DNA of 64,000 nt, from the NCBI GenBank assembly GCA_947561715.1, contig OX387200.1, forward strand, positions 20,214,501 to 20,278,500, given 5' to 3'. How positions within the stretch are numbered: the first letter of the stretch is position 1; every line of letters starts with the position of its first letter. Below are positions 37,047 through 48,619 of this stretch, in pieces. Source of the stretch: Ascidia mentula. Taxonomy: Eukaryota; Chordata; Ascidiacea; Phlebobranchia; Ascidiidae. The position numbers and the translations under genes are program-made. The notes under the pieces were generated by a model. That model was not told where the DNA came from. It worked only from the letters and a program-made list of their open reading frames with translations, and searched no databases.

Positions 37047-39885
37047 TTATTTTCCACCGAGGAATTTTCCAACCAACCAACCAACAGCTTTTCCGATTCC
37101 GTTTCCGACATTTTCCGTCTGCAACAATCGTAAACGGAACCAATTAGCTCCTGAATGAAATATAAGTTCATATCATAACTTTACCTCCATGTCCCTTTTT
37201 TGTTTTTCCATTTCCATTCTCATAGTTTCGAGCTGTTTGTCCATCATCTCCCGATTCTCTTTTGCGTCTTTGTTACGTTTTTCCTCCAGTTCCTGCAGTT
37301 GCTCCCATTGCTTTTCAGCCAGTGTCTTTGCTTCCTCCGCCTCTCTTTGTCGCATCTCTTCCATCCGCTTAAATTCCATCTGTTGCTCTTCGAATCGTCT
37401 GCGTGCCTCCTCGGACTCTCTCTTACGCTCTTCTTCCTGTTCCCGAAACCGTTCTTCTTGTTCTGCGTATCGTTTCCTCGCTTCTTCAGCCTCCTTAGAA
37501 TGGTCATCCGTCATTTTTTGAATTTGTCGTTTTTGCTCGTTGAGACGGGCGGCTGCTTCTGCTGCATCCTTTTTCCTGGCGATTTCGGCCTCTTTATACA
37601 ACCTCTGCTGATCTTCGAGTTGTTTGCGCGCCTCTTCTGCTTCGCGTTTTCTTGTTTGTTCCAATTCTTTGAAACGTTGTTCCTGTTCTTCAATGCACTT
37701 CCTTAAATCTTCTGCGTCTTTTGCATGCTTTGCGGCGGCCTCTTTCATCTGTTTCTCCTGGTTCCCAACAAGCTTCTTTAATTGATTCTGTCGTTCTTTT
37801 GCGATTCTTGCTTCTTCCTCTCGCTTGTTCTCCGAATCTTTCAGTTGTAACTTTTTCTCATGGTATGAAGAAAAGACCTGATAGGACTCCATGATTCCAA
37901 GCTCCAGCATACTTCTGTAATCCAAAATCACTTCTTCTCTTCCAAACTTTGACGTGTTGTCAAATTTCTCAAGAGATTCTTTAAGCAATTTTGTGTGCAT
38001 GTTGAGCACTTCAAGCATGTTGCCCTTGAAGTTTTCCAGCATCTAGAGTAAACAAAAGTATTGGAGTAAACCCAGTAATAGAATTGCTACACCTCGAAAA
38101 TGTTAATATATACTTACATTTTGCATTGTGCTTTCGTAAGTCGCCTTTTCTCTGTCCACCAAACTTCTCAATTGAAACATAGACACCGACTGAGACACAA
38201 AACGATTCTGATACAAAACTGACGATTAAAGCAACCAGTACAAATATTACCTCGCTTAAGGTGTAAGGGTCGGGTATATGGTCACTGAACAAACTTTTGC
38301 AGCAATTAACCACGTAGTCGAACAATTCTGAGCCTGTCATAGCATTTCCATTTAACTGCAGTGGACTGATGTCACTTTTTAGGCATTTGAACAAATCGGT
38401 GGCAGACTTTAGGAAATCCTTTCCAGCCGCTGAAAAACATTAAAGTATGCTATTCAAAGCCAGTAAGTGTTAGCTTGGTCTGGTGAATTACTTTGCAAGT
38501 TAATTGGTAAATCTTCTTCTTTCCTGTTCGTCACTGTCCTTTCGGGTTCAGGCATTCCAAACGCCGAAACGTTGAAGAACACATTTTTGAGGTTGTTTAT
38601 ATTTTCGTTTACAGCTTTGTCCTTGTCATGTGACTCGGTAAACTCCTCATTTAAATATCTTTCTCCAGCCTCCAACCCAAATCCGTAGTCAGAAAAAGAA
38701 AAATCTCTTAACAGGAAAAGTAGGCTCTATTGAAAAATATTATCAGTGTATAATCTTGAGCAATAAGAACCACGAAGTAACATTTATCAAGCGGTCACAT
38801 ACAACTACACATGGCCTGCAACGTTTGAAGGTCAACACATTAAACTGCTTCTGTTGTGTCGTTGGATCGAAAAGCAGAATTCATCACCACAAGTTACCTG
38901 AAAAAACGCTTCGGATGTTCCACTTTCCACGTATTTTGCGGTTTGTGTCCAAAACTGAAAGGATAGTTTGATTAGCCATCAAACAACAAACCATTAGTGC
39001 GAATCTCTTGTTATCAACGGTATATCACTTACGTCAAGGTATTCGAGGTCGTTCGCTTGTATTTGACGCATCAGGTTAAACACAAGGTGTGAGCTCATGA
39101 GAGTGGCGAGAGCAAATATCTGAGAACATTCTTTCTTCGACGTTTGGCTGTCGAACATCCCTTGTGTGTCCATCAAATACAATGCAACCTTAAAAAATAT
39201 TTAATTCGGAAAACTGTTGATGATTAAATAATCCGTGACACTACAGCACCTCTCCATCTGGAGTATCAATCATGAGAGGACGATCCAGTATCCAAATCCC
39301 TTCTGTGTTTCTTTTGCTTCCACCCCTCCATTCAAACGCGGGGTGAAGTTCTTTTCCGACCCAACGAAGTGGGTTCATCGAACTTATTTGCTCTTTTCCA
39401 GATCCAGTCTTGATTTAATACATACAGTTTTCGCATGCAGTCATTTAAGACAGTAAAATTGTACAAGGTATTTGTCCTTTATATGTGCAAAAACAACATA
39501 ATATTTGAGAGCTGCAGATAGAGTGAAACACGCACTGTTTCAAACTGTCCGGTCTGCAGTATTTGTCCTTACTATAGGGGTAACAAAATCGTACCTGTTG
39601 CAGATATCGCAGAAACATGTTCAAAATGAACGACTTGCCCTTGCGTTTGTCTCCGCATACTGCAATAACAGCTACCGGCTTATTCCATGCATGGTGCAGA
39701 GCTTTTTTTAAAGCAGATTCCTCCAACTGGAAAACACCGCCTTTTCCTTTGGACATTATTGACAAAGATTCTCTTTTTTCTGAAATTTAAAGTCAAAACA
39801 TATCCACGTTTATATGCTATCTTATAGATAATGTTTAACTAGTTGTATTTGCTTGAGTAAAATAAAACAACTCACCGTTTGCCAT
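37047..39885 (-). CDS. Gene B: atlastin/GBP-like large GTPase with coiled coil and Gly-rich amphipathic tail
   Basis: Ten exons: 39876-39885, 39595-39779, 39250-39408, 39033-39188, 38898-38954, 38492-38726, 38251-38429, 38118-38189, 37185-38042 and 37047-37118 (660 aa). Same structure and phases as gene A. Motifs: P-loop GDKRKGKS near 46, FEWRGGSKRNTEGIW, DTQG in exon 4, LLFLLRDF in exon 6. The coiled coil spans about 352-637 and is very rich in EE/RK/Q. The last exon encodes TENVGNGIGKAVGWLVGKFL then GGK and stop: no CaaX cysteine but a glycine-spaced hydrophobic/amphipathic helix with a GWLVGKFLGG core, so membrane attachment is probably by helix insertion. The AATAAA overlapping the stop predicts a short 3' UTR or use of a later signal. 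Confidence 0.85.
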
Positions 39886-40147
39886 GATCCCAAGATTTAT
39901 TTGCGTCTGAGTACAGTTATTCGGTCAGTTACTAACTAATATCTGAAAGTCATGCAAAATACTTGCTGTAACCAAAACGAGAACGAATGTACGAAGAACT
40001 AACTCTGTCCAGGACACATAAAGCTTCAGAATCACATGACGATAGTATCAGCTGAAAGGTGGCAAGCACATTCCACACCAAAGAGGAACCAAAACCAAAG
40101 TTTTGCACTGCTTTGTCGCAATCGCAATTCCCTCGTGACAAGCTGGC

Positions 40148-40162
40148 GAAAAGGAACCGAAA
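40148..40162 (+). promoter_or_regulatory. IRF/ISRE-like element upstream of gene B
   Basis: GAAAAGGAACCGAAA is close to the gene A element GAAAGGAACTGAAA, with one inserted A and one C/T change that leaves AANNGAAA intact. It lies about 263 bp upstream of the gene B start. AAGAGGAACCAA is at 40081-40092, as in gene A. Confidence 0.4.
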
Positions 40163-40470
40163 TTAATCTCGCTTGCTCCGCAATCAAGTATATTCGACAT
40201 CCAATTCTATTAGCTTATCAAAACACTCAGCTTAAACTGATATGTAATATTATAATATCATTCCTTATGAGATAATGTTTTCACAAGCTGCACAGACAAA
40301 CACTCGCATTTTCAATACTTTCGGTGGCTATGATATGCTTGTAATCATGAGCCTATGTTATGAGCAAATCGTAATAATGGCTTCTTTGTATCTCACAACA
40401 GAAAGGATACCGCGACCAGACCATTTCTCTCCAATGCTAACATCGCGTAGACACTCTCCATACAGAGAGA

Positions 40471-41432
40471 AGGCGACAGCTTTACGATGACGGCATTTGA
40501 TAAGGATTTTCGATATCTCTCGTGTATCTTCAGCTCTTGATCGCACTTAATCGTTTCGGTTCCTGTTTGGAGTGCTTGCACCAAATAGGGACATGTCAAA
40601 AGATAGATGATTGGTTCGTTTCCACGCTAAATACAGTATAGTTTTACGCTTCCTTCATGGGACATTATGAGGCTTCTAATTGTACCGCTTATATTTAAAT
40701 AAGCCAAACGCAAATGTTTATAGCGTAACTACGTTACTACTTGAACCATGGTTCCAAGTCGTGGTTTTTGCGCAACAACGGTGTATGTACCGCAAACAGT
40801 AGAATTGCTGTTTGTACAACGAAGAGAACTCCGCAGAGCATTTGGTCGTAACAGCGCAAAAGACTCTTAAAAAACAAAGGCGACAACTTTAAGATGACGG
40901 CATTTGATAAGAAGGCTTTATGGGCTTTTAATATCTCCCGTGTAACTTTAGCTCTTGGCGGTCTCAATCGTTTCGGTTCCTGTTTGGAGTGCTTGCACCA
41001 AATAGGGACATGTCAAAAGAGAGATGATAAGTTCGTTTCTACGCTAAATACAATATAGTTTTACGCTTCCTTCATGGGACATTATGAGGCTTCTAGTTGT
41101 ACGGCTTATATTTAAACAAGCCAAACGCAAATTTTCATAGCGTAACTACGTTACTACTTAAACCATGGTTCTAAGTCGTGGTTTTTCCGCAACAACGCTG
41201 TATGTACCGCAAACAGTAGAATTGCTGTTTGTACAACGAAGAGAAAACCGCAGAGCATTTGGTCGTAACAGCGCAAAATACTCTTAAACAAAGGCGACAA
41301 CTTTACGATGACGACATTTGATAAGGAGGCTTCATGCGCTTTTAATATCTCTCGGGTAACTTCAGCTCTTGATCGCTCTCAATCGTTTCGGTTCCTGTTC
41401 CACCAAATAGGAATATGTCAAAAGATAGATGA
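40471..41432 (+). repeat. ~410-bp tandem repeat, about 2.4 units
   Basis: Unit starts marked by AGGCGACARCTTTA occur at 40471, 40878 and 41292 (periods 407 and 414). Each unit includes AATCGTTTCGGTTCCTGTT, a CACCAAATAGGRAYATGTC stretch, TTTTACGCTTCCTTCATGGG and GCGTAACTACGTTACTAC. A single related copy sits in R2 intron 7 (29130-29415). Open frames inside are shared by all units only because of the duplication and match nothing known. Confidence 0.8.
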
Positions 41433-41570
41433 TTAGTTCAGACCACAAAACAAGACTCAACGATTACCTGATTTGCATTTATACCATAAACCATCCTTCT
41501 AATTTCGGATTAAATTTAACAACCTTTGATACAACTGAAAGATGTTATAAACTGTTTTGTTTTACAGTGG

Positions 41571-41620
41571 GCTGCAGACAGGGGCACTGTTTGGACCTAA
41601 TAGGTCTCATCAGTGCAGCT
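41571..41620 (-). repeat. Hammerhead-family repeat copy with mutated core
   Basis: On the minus strand it reads AGCTGCA, CTGATGA, stem II GACCT-ATT-AGGTC, then CAAA in place of the required GAAA, then stem III and GTC, and TGCAGCC. The G-to-C change at the conserved GAAA should abolish cleavage. About 100 bp of downstream-related sequence (41621-41725) also matches the 52.9-kb copy. Confidence 0.7.
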
Positions 41621-43076
41621 ATGGTGTGACTTACAACGATTTTGTCAACAAAATAGCGAAGCTAGAGTTCCACTTTGTGGTGACTACACAGCCACCATTA
41701 CCCATTGGGTACCAAACTAGGTGTAAACCGACACCGACAATCATTTGTTCATTGCTTTTGATAAAATGGTCTGTTTAACCTACCTAGCTATACAGGCGCA
41801 GTTGTAAGAATTGAAAAAACGATTGGGTTCGGTCATGACTCGTGATGTCATCAATACATAGAAAGTCAAAAAACAACTTTTCCACTCAATTATCGACGTA
41901 TATTAAGCGAGTATTTAATACGCATAGTCGAATGGCGAGCAGTTTAGGAGAACCACCCAGTGTGTCTGGAACGAAGAAGGCAAAATATGTACAGCGATAC
42001 AATTCCCTTCGGGCGGTGGAGCGGCTGCAAGAAAGAAATATGTTGAACCATGTGCGCCCTCCACCGTCGCAGTTTTTACTTTAGGGATTTGATGCAATTC
42101 TCGCATTCAAGGCTTGTTAAGTGTGGTATGCCAACTGCTGTGGGTTCAAGCCATATTATTCTTGTACTCTTAAAGCTTGCCAACGTGTCACATATATCTC
42201 CGATCAGGCGTCGATTCTGTCCGTTTTCGTATGTATTATGTTTGTGAACGTCTTTCCCAACGCAACCTTAACTTTTCGTTGCAATTTCGCTGCTGCTGTT
42301 TTGCACATTTAGTGCACTTTACACTTAATGCGACTCTTTCTATGTGTTATTACTCTGATTTTGCTATTTAGGTAATTTAATTGTTCAACATCCATTTCAG
42401 GAAACAATATGACATATTGACTATTTCCTGACAGGACATTATGCATCCTGTGGGTGCATACATGTCACTTACTCACTGAGTGGTAGCATTCATACAAGCG
42501 TGAACATAATAAAACCAGTTTGAACAGGCATTCTTGCCACAGTTTGACAAAACGTTAAGCAGGATAAGTGCAAATATTTAAAACTTTTTTCAAACAAGCC
42601 GTGCTTCTAGACGTAGCAGAAAACAGCTGCAAAGTATTTTCACTGCAGCAGAAGTGGCTAATTTTAAATGGTGTTGACAAAAAGATCAGTGCATGTCCGG
42701 TGTTTAAACCTCCACAGCTTTTAAACTAACGATCCAGCAGATGAAAATGTCATTGCTAAATGTTTACATTGTTAACTGATTGATACAGCCGCTATAAATT
42801 CGATGTAATGTCCAAATTTAATGCTTAACTTATTTATCTTAAGTACGTAAGAAAACGTGACTGGTGAACGTGCTATAGTGTGATTATTTCCGTAGTAGTC
42901 TGATCTTAACGCGACATTAGGCTGTATAGTATTCCATGAGTATGCTTCATAGTAAAATTATATCCAACGGGTATCAGTGATAATATTTAATCAAAGAGCC
43001 AAGGTAGTAGGTGTAGATAGCAACAAACAGAAACATTTAAATTGCTACTTGGACGTTTTCTCTGAAAAGCGGTAAA

Positions 43077-45171
43077 ATGATGGCTGCTACTACTACTGCG
43101 CAGACAGTTCAACCTCAGCAAGCGGTAACGGTACAATTACATCCAGCAAACACTTTGACCAGTTCTCTAAACCTACCACAATACAAAAAGATATTGTTTG
43201 GTTTGGGGGTAAGTGTGTTGTAACTTTGAACATATACCATTGTGTTTACGACAGTAGTTGGTAGTGCTGTATTGACCCTTCGAGGCAAAATTTGACTGAA
43301 AATGCAAAATGCATGCGCTCACCAAGAATAAGAGTAAAGACACCAAAGAACAAAATACTCCAGCGAGTTTTTAAAGTTTGTGAAGGAATTAACTTTTGCT
43401 GCTAAGAAGGCGTTGTTGACTATGAAGTTCTTTGGTGGCCAAAATTTTTTGGGGGACCTAAGGCACGTGCCTTGTTTTCCCATTAGTTAATCCGGCACTG
43501 ATAATTGCCTTGAGATGGTCAAAAGTAAAATCTAAACCTATTTTTTTACTTTCAGATTACCGAGTTTTTGGTGGGTTTGTTATGTTCCTTTCTCGGTATT
43601 ATTGGCCTGTCAGTTGCGTTTGACAAAAGGATAGCGGAATATAACTACACTCAAACAAATTTATACATCGGCCAAGGATTATGGTGTGGAGTTTGGGTAT
43701 GTGCACCCGAATGAGTACTTAGAAAATATACTTCAGACCTTAAGTTGTTGTACCTTTTTAACAGGTAACCATCGCTGGCCTGCTCGGTATTCTGAGTGGA
43801 CGAAAGCGCGCGTCACCACACATGGTGTGTGCTTTCACTAAGTTATAGAAAATTTCTGCTCTACTTTCTTTATTGTGAATTGAAGCAACTTAAGTAAATA
43901 GTTGCTCTTCCGCGCTTACATTGATATTCTGTTCAGATTAAAGCTCACATGGCTCTTTCGATCGTATCGGCAATATTCTCTGCATTCATGTTTTCGCTTG
44001 CCATTCCCTTTGCTCTCGTCCACTGGAACGAAGGTGTAAGTAGTCCGTGCAACAAATGCCTATATTAGGAAAATATCACATTTGCAAGTTTTTCTTTAAT
44101 TTCGAATCGCACGTTTTGAATAACTTTTTTCTACGTTCACATGCATTCAGCTCAACATCTTTTTAGTACATCTCCGTTCTTCTCAGCAATATTGAAATCA
44201 CCCTTGCTGTGTTTGGATTTTCCGCCTTTATTTTGTGCATTGTGAGCGCCAGTTACTCATGCTACGCAATGTCGGCATCCGGCTTTGATCCGTGCTGCCG
44301 GGATTGCATGTGCTGTGAATGTTGCACTCCCCAGGTACCTTTAGAAATTCGCTTTTATACTCATGGTACGTTTGTCGTGGCACTGTAAGGTTCTCTGTCG
44401 GAACATAGATAATGGTACCGATGTAAAACACTTTATACAACCTATACCCAGCAATCCCTCGCAGCGTGCACTAGGGTTAAGGATTGTGGACAAAGAAGAG
44501 TTTAATGTTTCTGTTGCTGCCAGGCATATTGTAACTTAATAATCTGTTCTTCTGTCACATATAAAAAACGTAACTTACGTTTTTTATATATGCCAGAAGA
44601 ACAGATTATTAAGTTAAAGAAGAGTTTATACAGTACTTCTGATCAATAAATGATAAATGATGTAGTTGTTTAATTTTAGTAAATTATGTTTACAAATTTA
44701 ACTCAATATCTATAATCTAGTGCAAACGTGAATGTAAAACATTTTTTTGTGTTTAACTAGTAACATTCAATAATTGCTATGCTTTCTTCGTTCTAGCACC
44801 AAGCGCAAGGTCAAGCTTACTACATTGTGCAGCCCACAAACCCAAACCAGCAACTTGTACAAGTTCCCGTCCGTTCATTTCCTGGTATGTTCCAGCATAA
44901 CTAGCATAAGTTCCCTTCACTTTTCTTTAGGATAATTAAAACGATGCAGGCTCAAGGAAATGTTTTTCTGGTGTCCAGAAAACATGCAGACATTGCAACG
45001 TTATTGTGTTAAGGTGGAAGTCAGTATCCTAACACAAGTATGGCCGTGCAAATCTCCCCACAACAAAACCCAAACCCCATGCAACATCCCAAGCAAATAG
45101 AGGCTCAATCTGCTGCTTTAACCCAAGAAGGTGCAACACATCTCGAACTTCCACCGTCTTACAGCAATTAA
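43077..45171 (+). CDS. MS4A/CD20-like four-transmembrane protein
   Basis: Seven exons: 43077-43208, 43556-43696, 43765-43824, 43937-44035, 44167-44334, 44797-44884 and 45014-45171 (281 aa; MS4A proteins are typically 200-300). A Thr/Gln-rich cytoplasmic N terminus precedes YKKILFGLG. Four hydrophobic segments follow at about 45-66, 82-104, 115-139 and 150-175. The G-x-x-W-C-G-V-W motif before helix 2 and the short loops fit the CD20-like family. After helix 4 there is a cysteine cluster (CCRDCMCCECC) that may be palmitoylated. The Gln/Pro-rich tail ends in LELPPSYSN, a PPxY site for WW-domain (Nedd4-type) ligases. Two ATGs lie at the start; the first was taken. Intron 5 holds a long hairpin. 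Confidence 0.75.
44531..44617. repeat. Long hairpin (~41-bp arms) in intron 5 of the MS4A-like gene
   Basis: The left arm begins AACTTAATAATCTGTTCTTC and ends AAAAAACGTAA. The right arm is its reverse complement with about 2-3 mismatches and only a few bases between arms. The sequence just left (TGCTGCCAGGCATATT at 44517) matches the repeat in R1 intron 4, so this is another member of that family in palindromic form. Confidence 0.8.
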
Positions 45172-46111
45172 AACTTTGTAGTTTAATGAACCTGGTAAAG
45201 CAATCACATGTTACTTGTGATCATCGTCTCCACTGCCACATTAGGTATGTTTAGCGGAACTGGTTGCCAGGTTTAAAGTGACGGGCAAAGCCATTTTGCT
45301 ATTTCTTTGCTTGCCTTCTTTGTTCTCATAAAACTTTAAATTGTTTCGATGGACATTAAAATCTGAATGAGGCAAATTGAGTTAAATATTGGCTAACCCT
45401 AGACAAGGCCTCAGTAAATCCGTAGAACTGCCATCTACACAATGTGTTTCTCAACCACCTCCACAATAAGCTTTTACCTGTCCCAATATGCATTATTTTT
45501 AAATTAATTGAAACTGCACGGGGCAGTCTTGTGGTTGTTGTTGCCAGTATTTCTTGTATTAAGCAAAAAACGTTGTAGATCTTCGCATATTGACAAATTT
45601 TCAGTCTGTAGCGACTACTGCGTATTTATCGAACCGTGACAAACGTCGATTGCTTTTCTCCACATGTGTCTCGATTTGCTGCTGATTGGAGGGCCCTGGC
45701 AGTGTGCTTTGTCGGCGCCTGAATAAACATCGCCTCAAGCCAACGTTAAATCATTCGCTGTGCTTTTAACAACTGGTCCCGTCATATTACTTCAGATAGC
45801 GTGATATCTTGTGGTATTTTTAGATAGCGTCTAAGCTAGTGTGTATTTTGTCACTATTTCCTTCTTGGAACTACGACTTTCGTATCAGTAAACTTGCAAC
45901 AATTTAAAATTAATGAATTGTTCCAAAGAAACTACACCGTGATCAAATTAGTAAACGTGCCGTATCAGTCTATATGTGTTAAATGCCAGGATGTATTTGT
46001 TGTTTTTCAACATCTACAACTACTTCAATAACTACAATGTTATCAATGGTTGTGTTTTAGTATCTGCCGTTCAAATTTCGCTCACCGGTCGTCCTTTTAT
46101 TTTGTTCAATA

Positions 46112-47565
46112 TCTTGAGTTTCTGGTTGGTTACATTTGTTCTTTCCGCGGTGTAATGGGCCTTTTAGTGTCTTACCACCCAGGAACTACGTGGCATTGCA
46201 GTACATGGAGTTAAGGACAAAGTTTGTGGTGTGGAGTTTGGGTAAAAGATAGGATACTTATTGTAAATTTTCAGATTAGCGTCGCTGGATTACCTGGTAA
46301 TTTATGCGCTACAAAGAGCGCCTCTCTCCATGAGGTAAGTTTCTGTTTCTTTTCTATTTAATAGATTTGCAGGTTTGTGTTGCAATGAAAGGTTAAGTTA
46401 AAGTCAACTTTTTCTTATTGTTTAGGTAAAAGGTTACATGGCACTTTGTATTATTATGTCGACATCCGCTGCTATTATGGTTTCACTTTTATTTCCACTC
46501 ACTGCTGTCCATGTGCATGAAACTGTGAGTATTTCTGATCTTAAACGCGTGGAAAACTGCTTGGTTGTTTGTCATTGCATGTGTCAGCGTGGCGATATTT
46601 TGTTCTTCATTTTTAATATCTTGGAATGTTCTGTAAAGCTTTTGCGACGAATTAAGCAACTCAAATGTTTCTTGTCTGTATATTGAGTAAATCACTGGAG
46701 TGGTTGGCATAAATGCTTCAACGTAACATCAGATGAATTTGGCCTCTTATCGGCATAAATGTATAACAAATATACAATGAATAGATGATTTCTCAAATTG
46801 GAACGAAGGCAAAGTGCTTGCGACGCAATAATAAGTTTTCTTTTCAGTACGTTTTTTTTTATCATTTGCGGAAATCACAGCTATCACTTTGTGCATTGTG
46901 ATTGCCAGCTTTTCCTGCTATGCAATATCGACTTGCGGCTTTGATCCCAGCTCTGACAACCAACAGACGTGTTTTGATTGGTGTACTTTCCAGGTGAATA
47001 AGTTTATCATCTTTTGTCGCACGTTTGTGAAAGCAGAAACACGTAACTATTGAAGTCTTTTGAGAAGAATTTGAAATGGTTTTTAGCTAATACCTAATTT
47101 CAAATTTCGGGTTTGGTAATTTCGTTTTCGGATGTTATCTTTTTTTGAAACAGCTTCAACCCCAAGAGCAAGAATATCAATGGCTACCTATGCAAGCAAA
47201 AGGTACAAATTACGCGAGTACAACGTTTTTAAGTCTTCCTGGTAAGATTTGCACGATTATTAAACATTAGAAATGTGCCAACACCTAAAACACCCTTGTA
47301 GTCTGTATTCGGAGAATATTTTTTGAGGTAATCTGAAAGTATAACTTTGTAAAAATAAAAGAACTACTGCTTTTTAACCGAATAAAGCCGAACCCTTGCC
47401 TGTTTAGTCACCAACCGAATACTAACAATGGATGCGAAGACAACACTGCAACAATGTCTCGAAACACCCTATGCCAGAACTTGACGCAGTCGAAAATCAA
47501 TGTGACACCGCAACGCAAGGTGGCGCAACCGAGCTGGACTATTCATTGTCGCGAAATTAATATAA
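46112..47565 (+). pseudogene. Broken tandem copy of the MS4A-like gene
   Basis: Five or six exon-like blocks follow the order of the intact gene. Exon 2 (about 46117-46241; LEFLVGYICSFRGVMGLLV then GQSLWCGVW) has an in-frame TAA at 46212-46214. Further blocks are exon 3 (from 46276), exon 4 (from 46426; VKGYMALCIIMSTSAAIMVS), exon 5 (from 46848, missing ~45 bp and out of phase; ITLCIVIASFSCYAIS is still legible), exon 6 (from 47152) and a terminal block whose last codons GGATELDYSLSRN align with the intact C terminus only after a frame change. No exon 1 was found. The stop plus frame changes make it a pseudogene. Confidence 0.7.
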
Positions 47566-48619
47566 TTTCGATGTAGGTTTGACATATGTCTGTATCAGAC
47601 GCCTTTATTAGTTTAGTCCTTTATACTGTGCCCTGCATATAAGTAACAGATAGCGTATCAATGCTTTTAAAATTTAGCGTTCAAATTATGACGCAGTTTG
47701 TGTGCAGTTTGTGTTGGAACAAGTTATTCCATGCCTTCTGCCCTTATGTGACAATCGTAAGACTTGTTCCACCTGTACATCATGCGGATACTTCAATATT
47801 TAAGCGTTTAAGCTACAGCTGCGTAAACCACACTCCAGGAATTCTTCACAGGATTTCTTCGACATGCGTCGAATCGCAGTTTGCTGTAAACATGTCCTTT
47901 TTTTCAAAAAAAGTCTGTACGAGGCTGGCTCCCACGCGACATTTACCTCTCTTTCCGTTTGTGTTTGAACAGTTTGGTAAAATGACTTTTTTTCGTCTCT
48001 TTTGTTCGATGTTATTTGATTAACCGCCCGTTTAAATATAAGGGTGCTACAATTTTTCCATTAGATGTTGGCAACGTGTCACAATTCAGTGGTCTTGGGG
48101 ACCAATAAAAAAGTTTTTTTTTAACACGTGAGTTACATTCGTCCTCTAATATTTTGTCTAACCCTTTAACGATCCCAGTTTTTGACTACAGCTGGCCGAA
48201 AGAAATATGAAACCCTCGCAAAACTACGAACAAAAGAAAGACATTTGATCTCTTTTTTCAACACGGGCTTTTATATTTTAAATCACGGCAAAAGCACAGC
48301 AAGCAAAAGGCACAGCAAGCATTTAATTTAGAATCATTTCGTATGTTAAAAATCATATTTACAACAAACAACAGTCTGAACAATTTTGAACACATGACGC
48401 CGAAATTATTTGCGCAAGTAAAAGTATGGCTTCATTGTGAAACTGATGATGATGATGCCGATATATTCTTATCTGTGACTTGATGATAAATAATCAGTTT
48501 CTGTAATAAAAAACATATATGATTATCTTTGAACATTCAGAGTGTTTATAATGTGCGTACACACATCACGGTAAAGAATTTTTAATACATGTGTACATAC
48601 AATCCTTCATACCTTTAAG
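47566..48619. other. Spacer between MS4A pseudogene and gene C
   Basis: AT-rich. A short (GAT)n tract lies near 48445. No supported exon. The right side is the 3' flank of gene C. Confidence 0.4.

Larger units (their letters stand above)
39886..43076. other. Gene B promoter and repeat-rich spacer to the MS4A-like gene
   Basis: Holds the gene B 5' flank (ISRE-like motif 40148-40162), the 410-bp tandem repeat 40471-41432 and a hammerhead-family copy around 41571-41725. Between 41.75 and 43.07 kb I see no exon with support. Confidence 0.5.

Noticed and set aside
37189..37706. Plus-strand open frames of 110 and 168 codons
   Set aside because: Antisense shadows of gene B exon 9, a purine-rich coiled coil. 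No splice partners.
40393..40967. Minus-strand frames of 60-76 codons
   Set aside because: They lie inside the 410-bp tandem repeat; no known domain.
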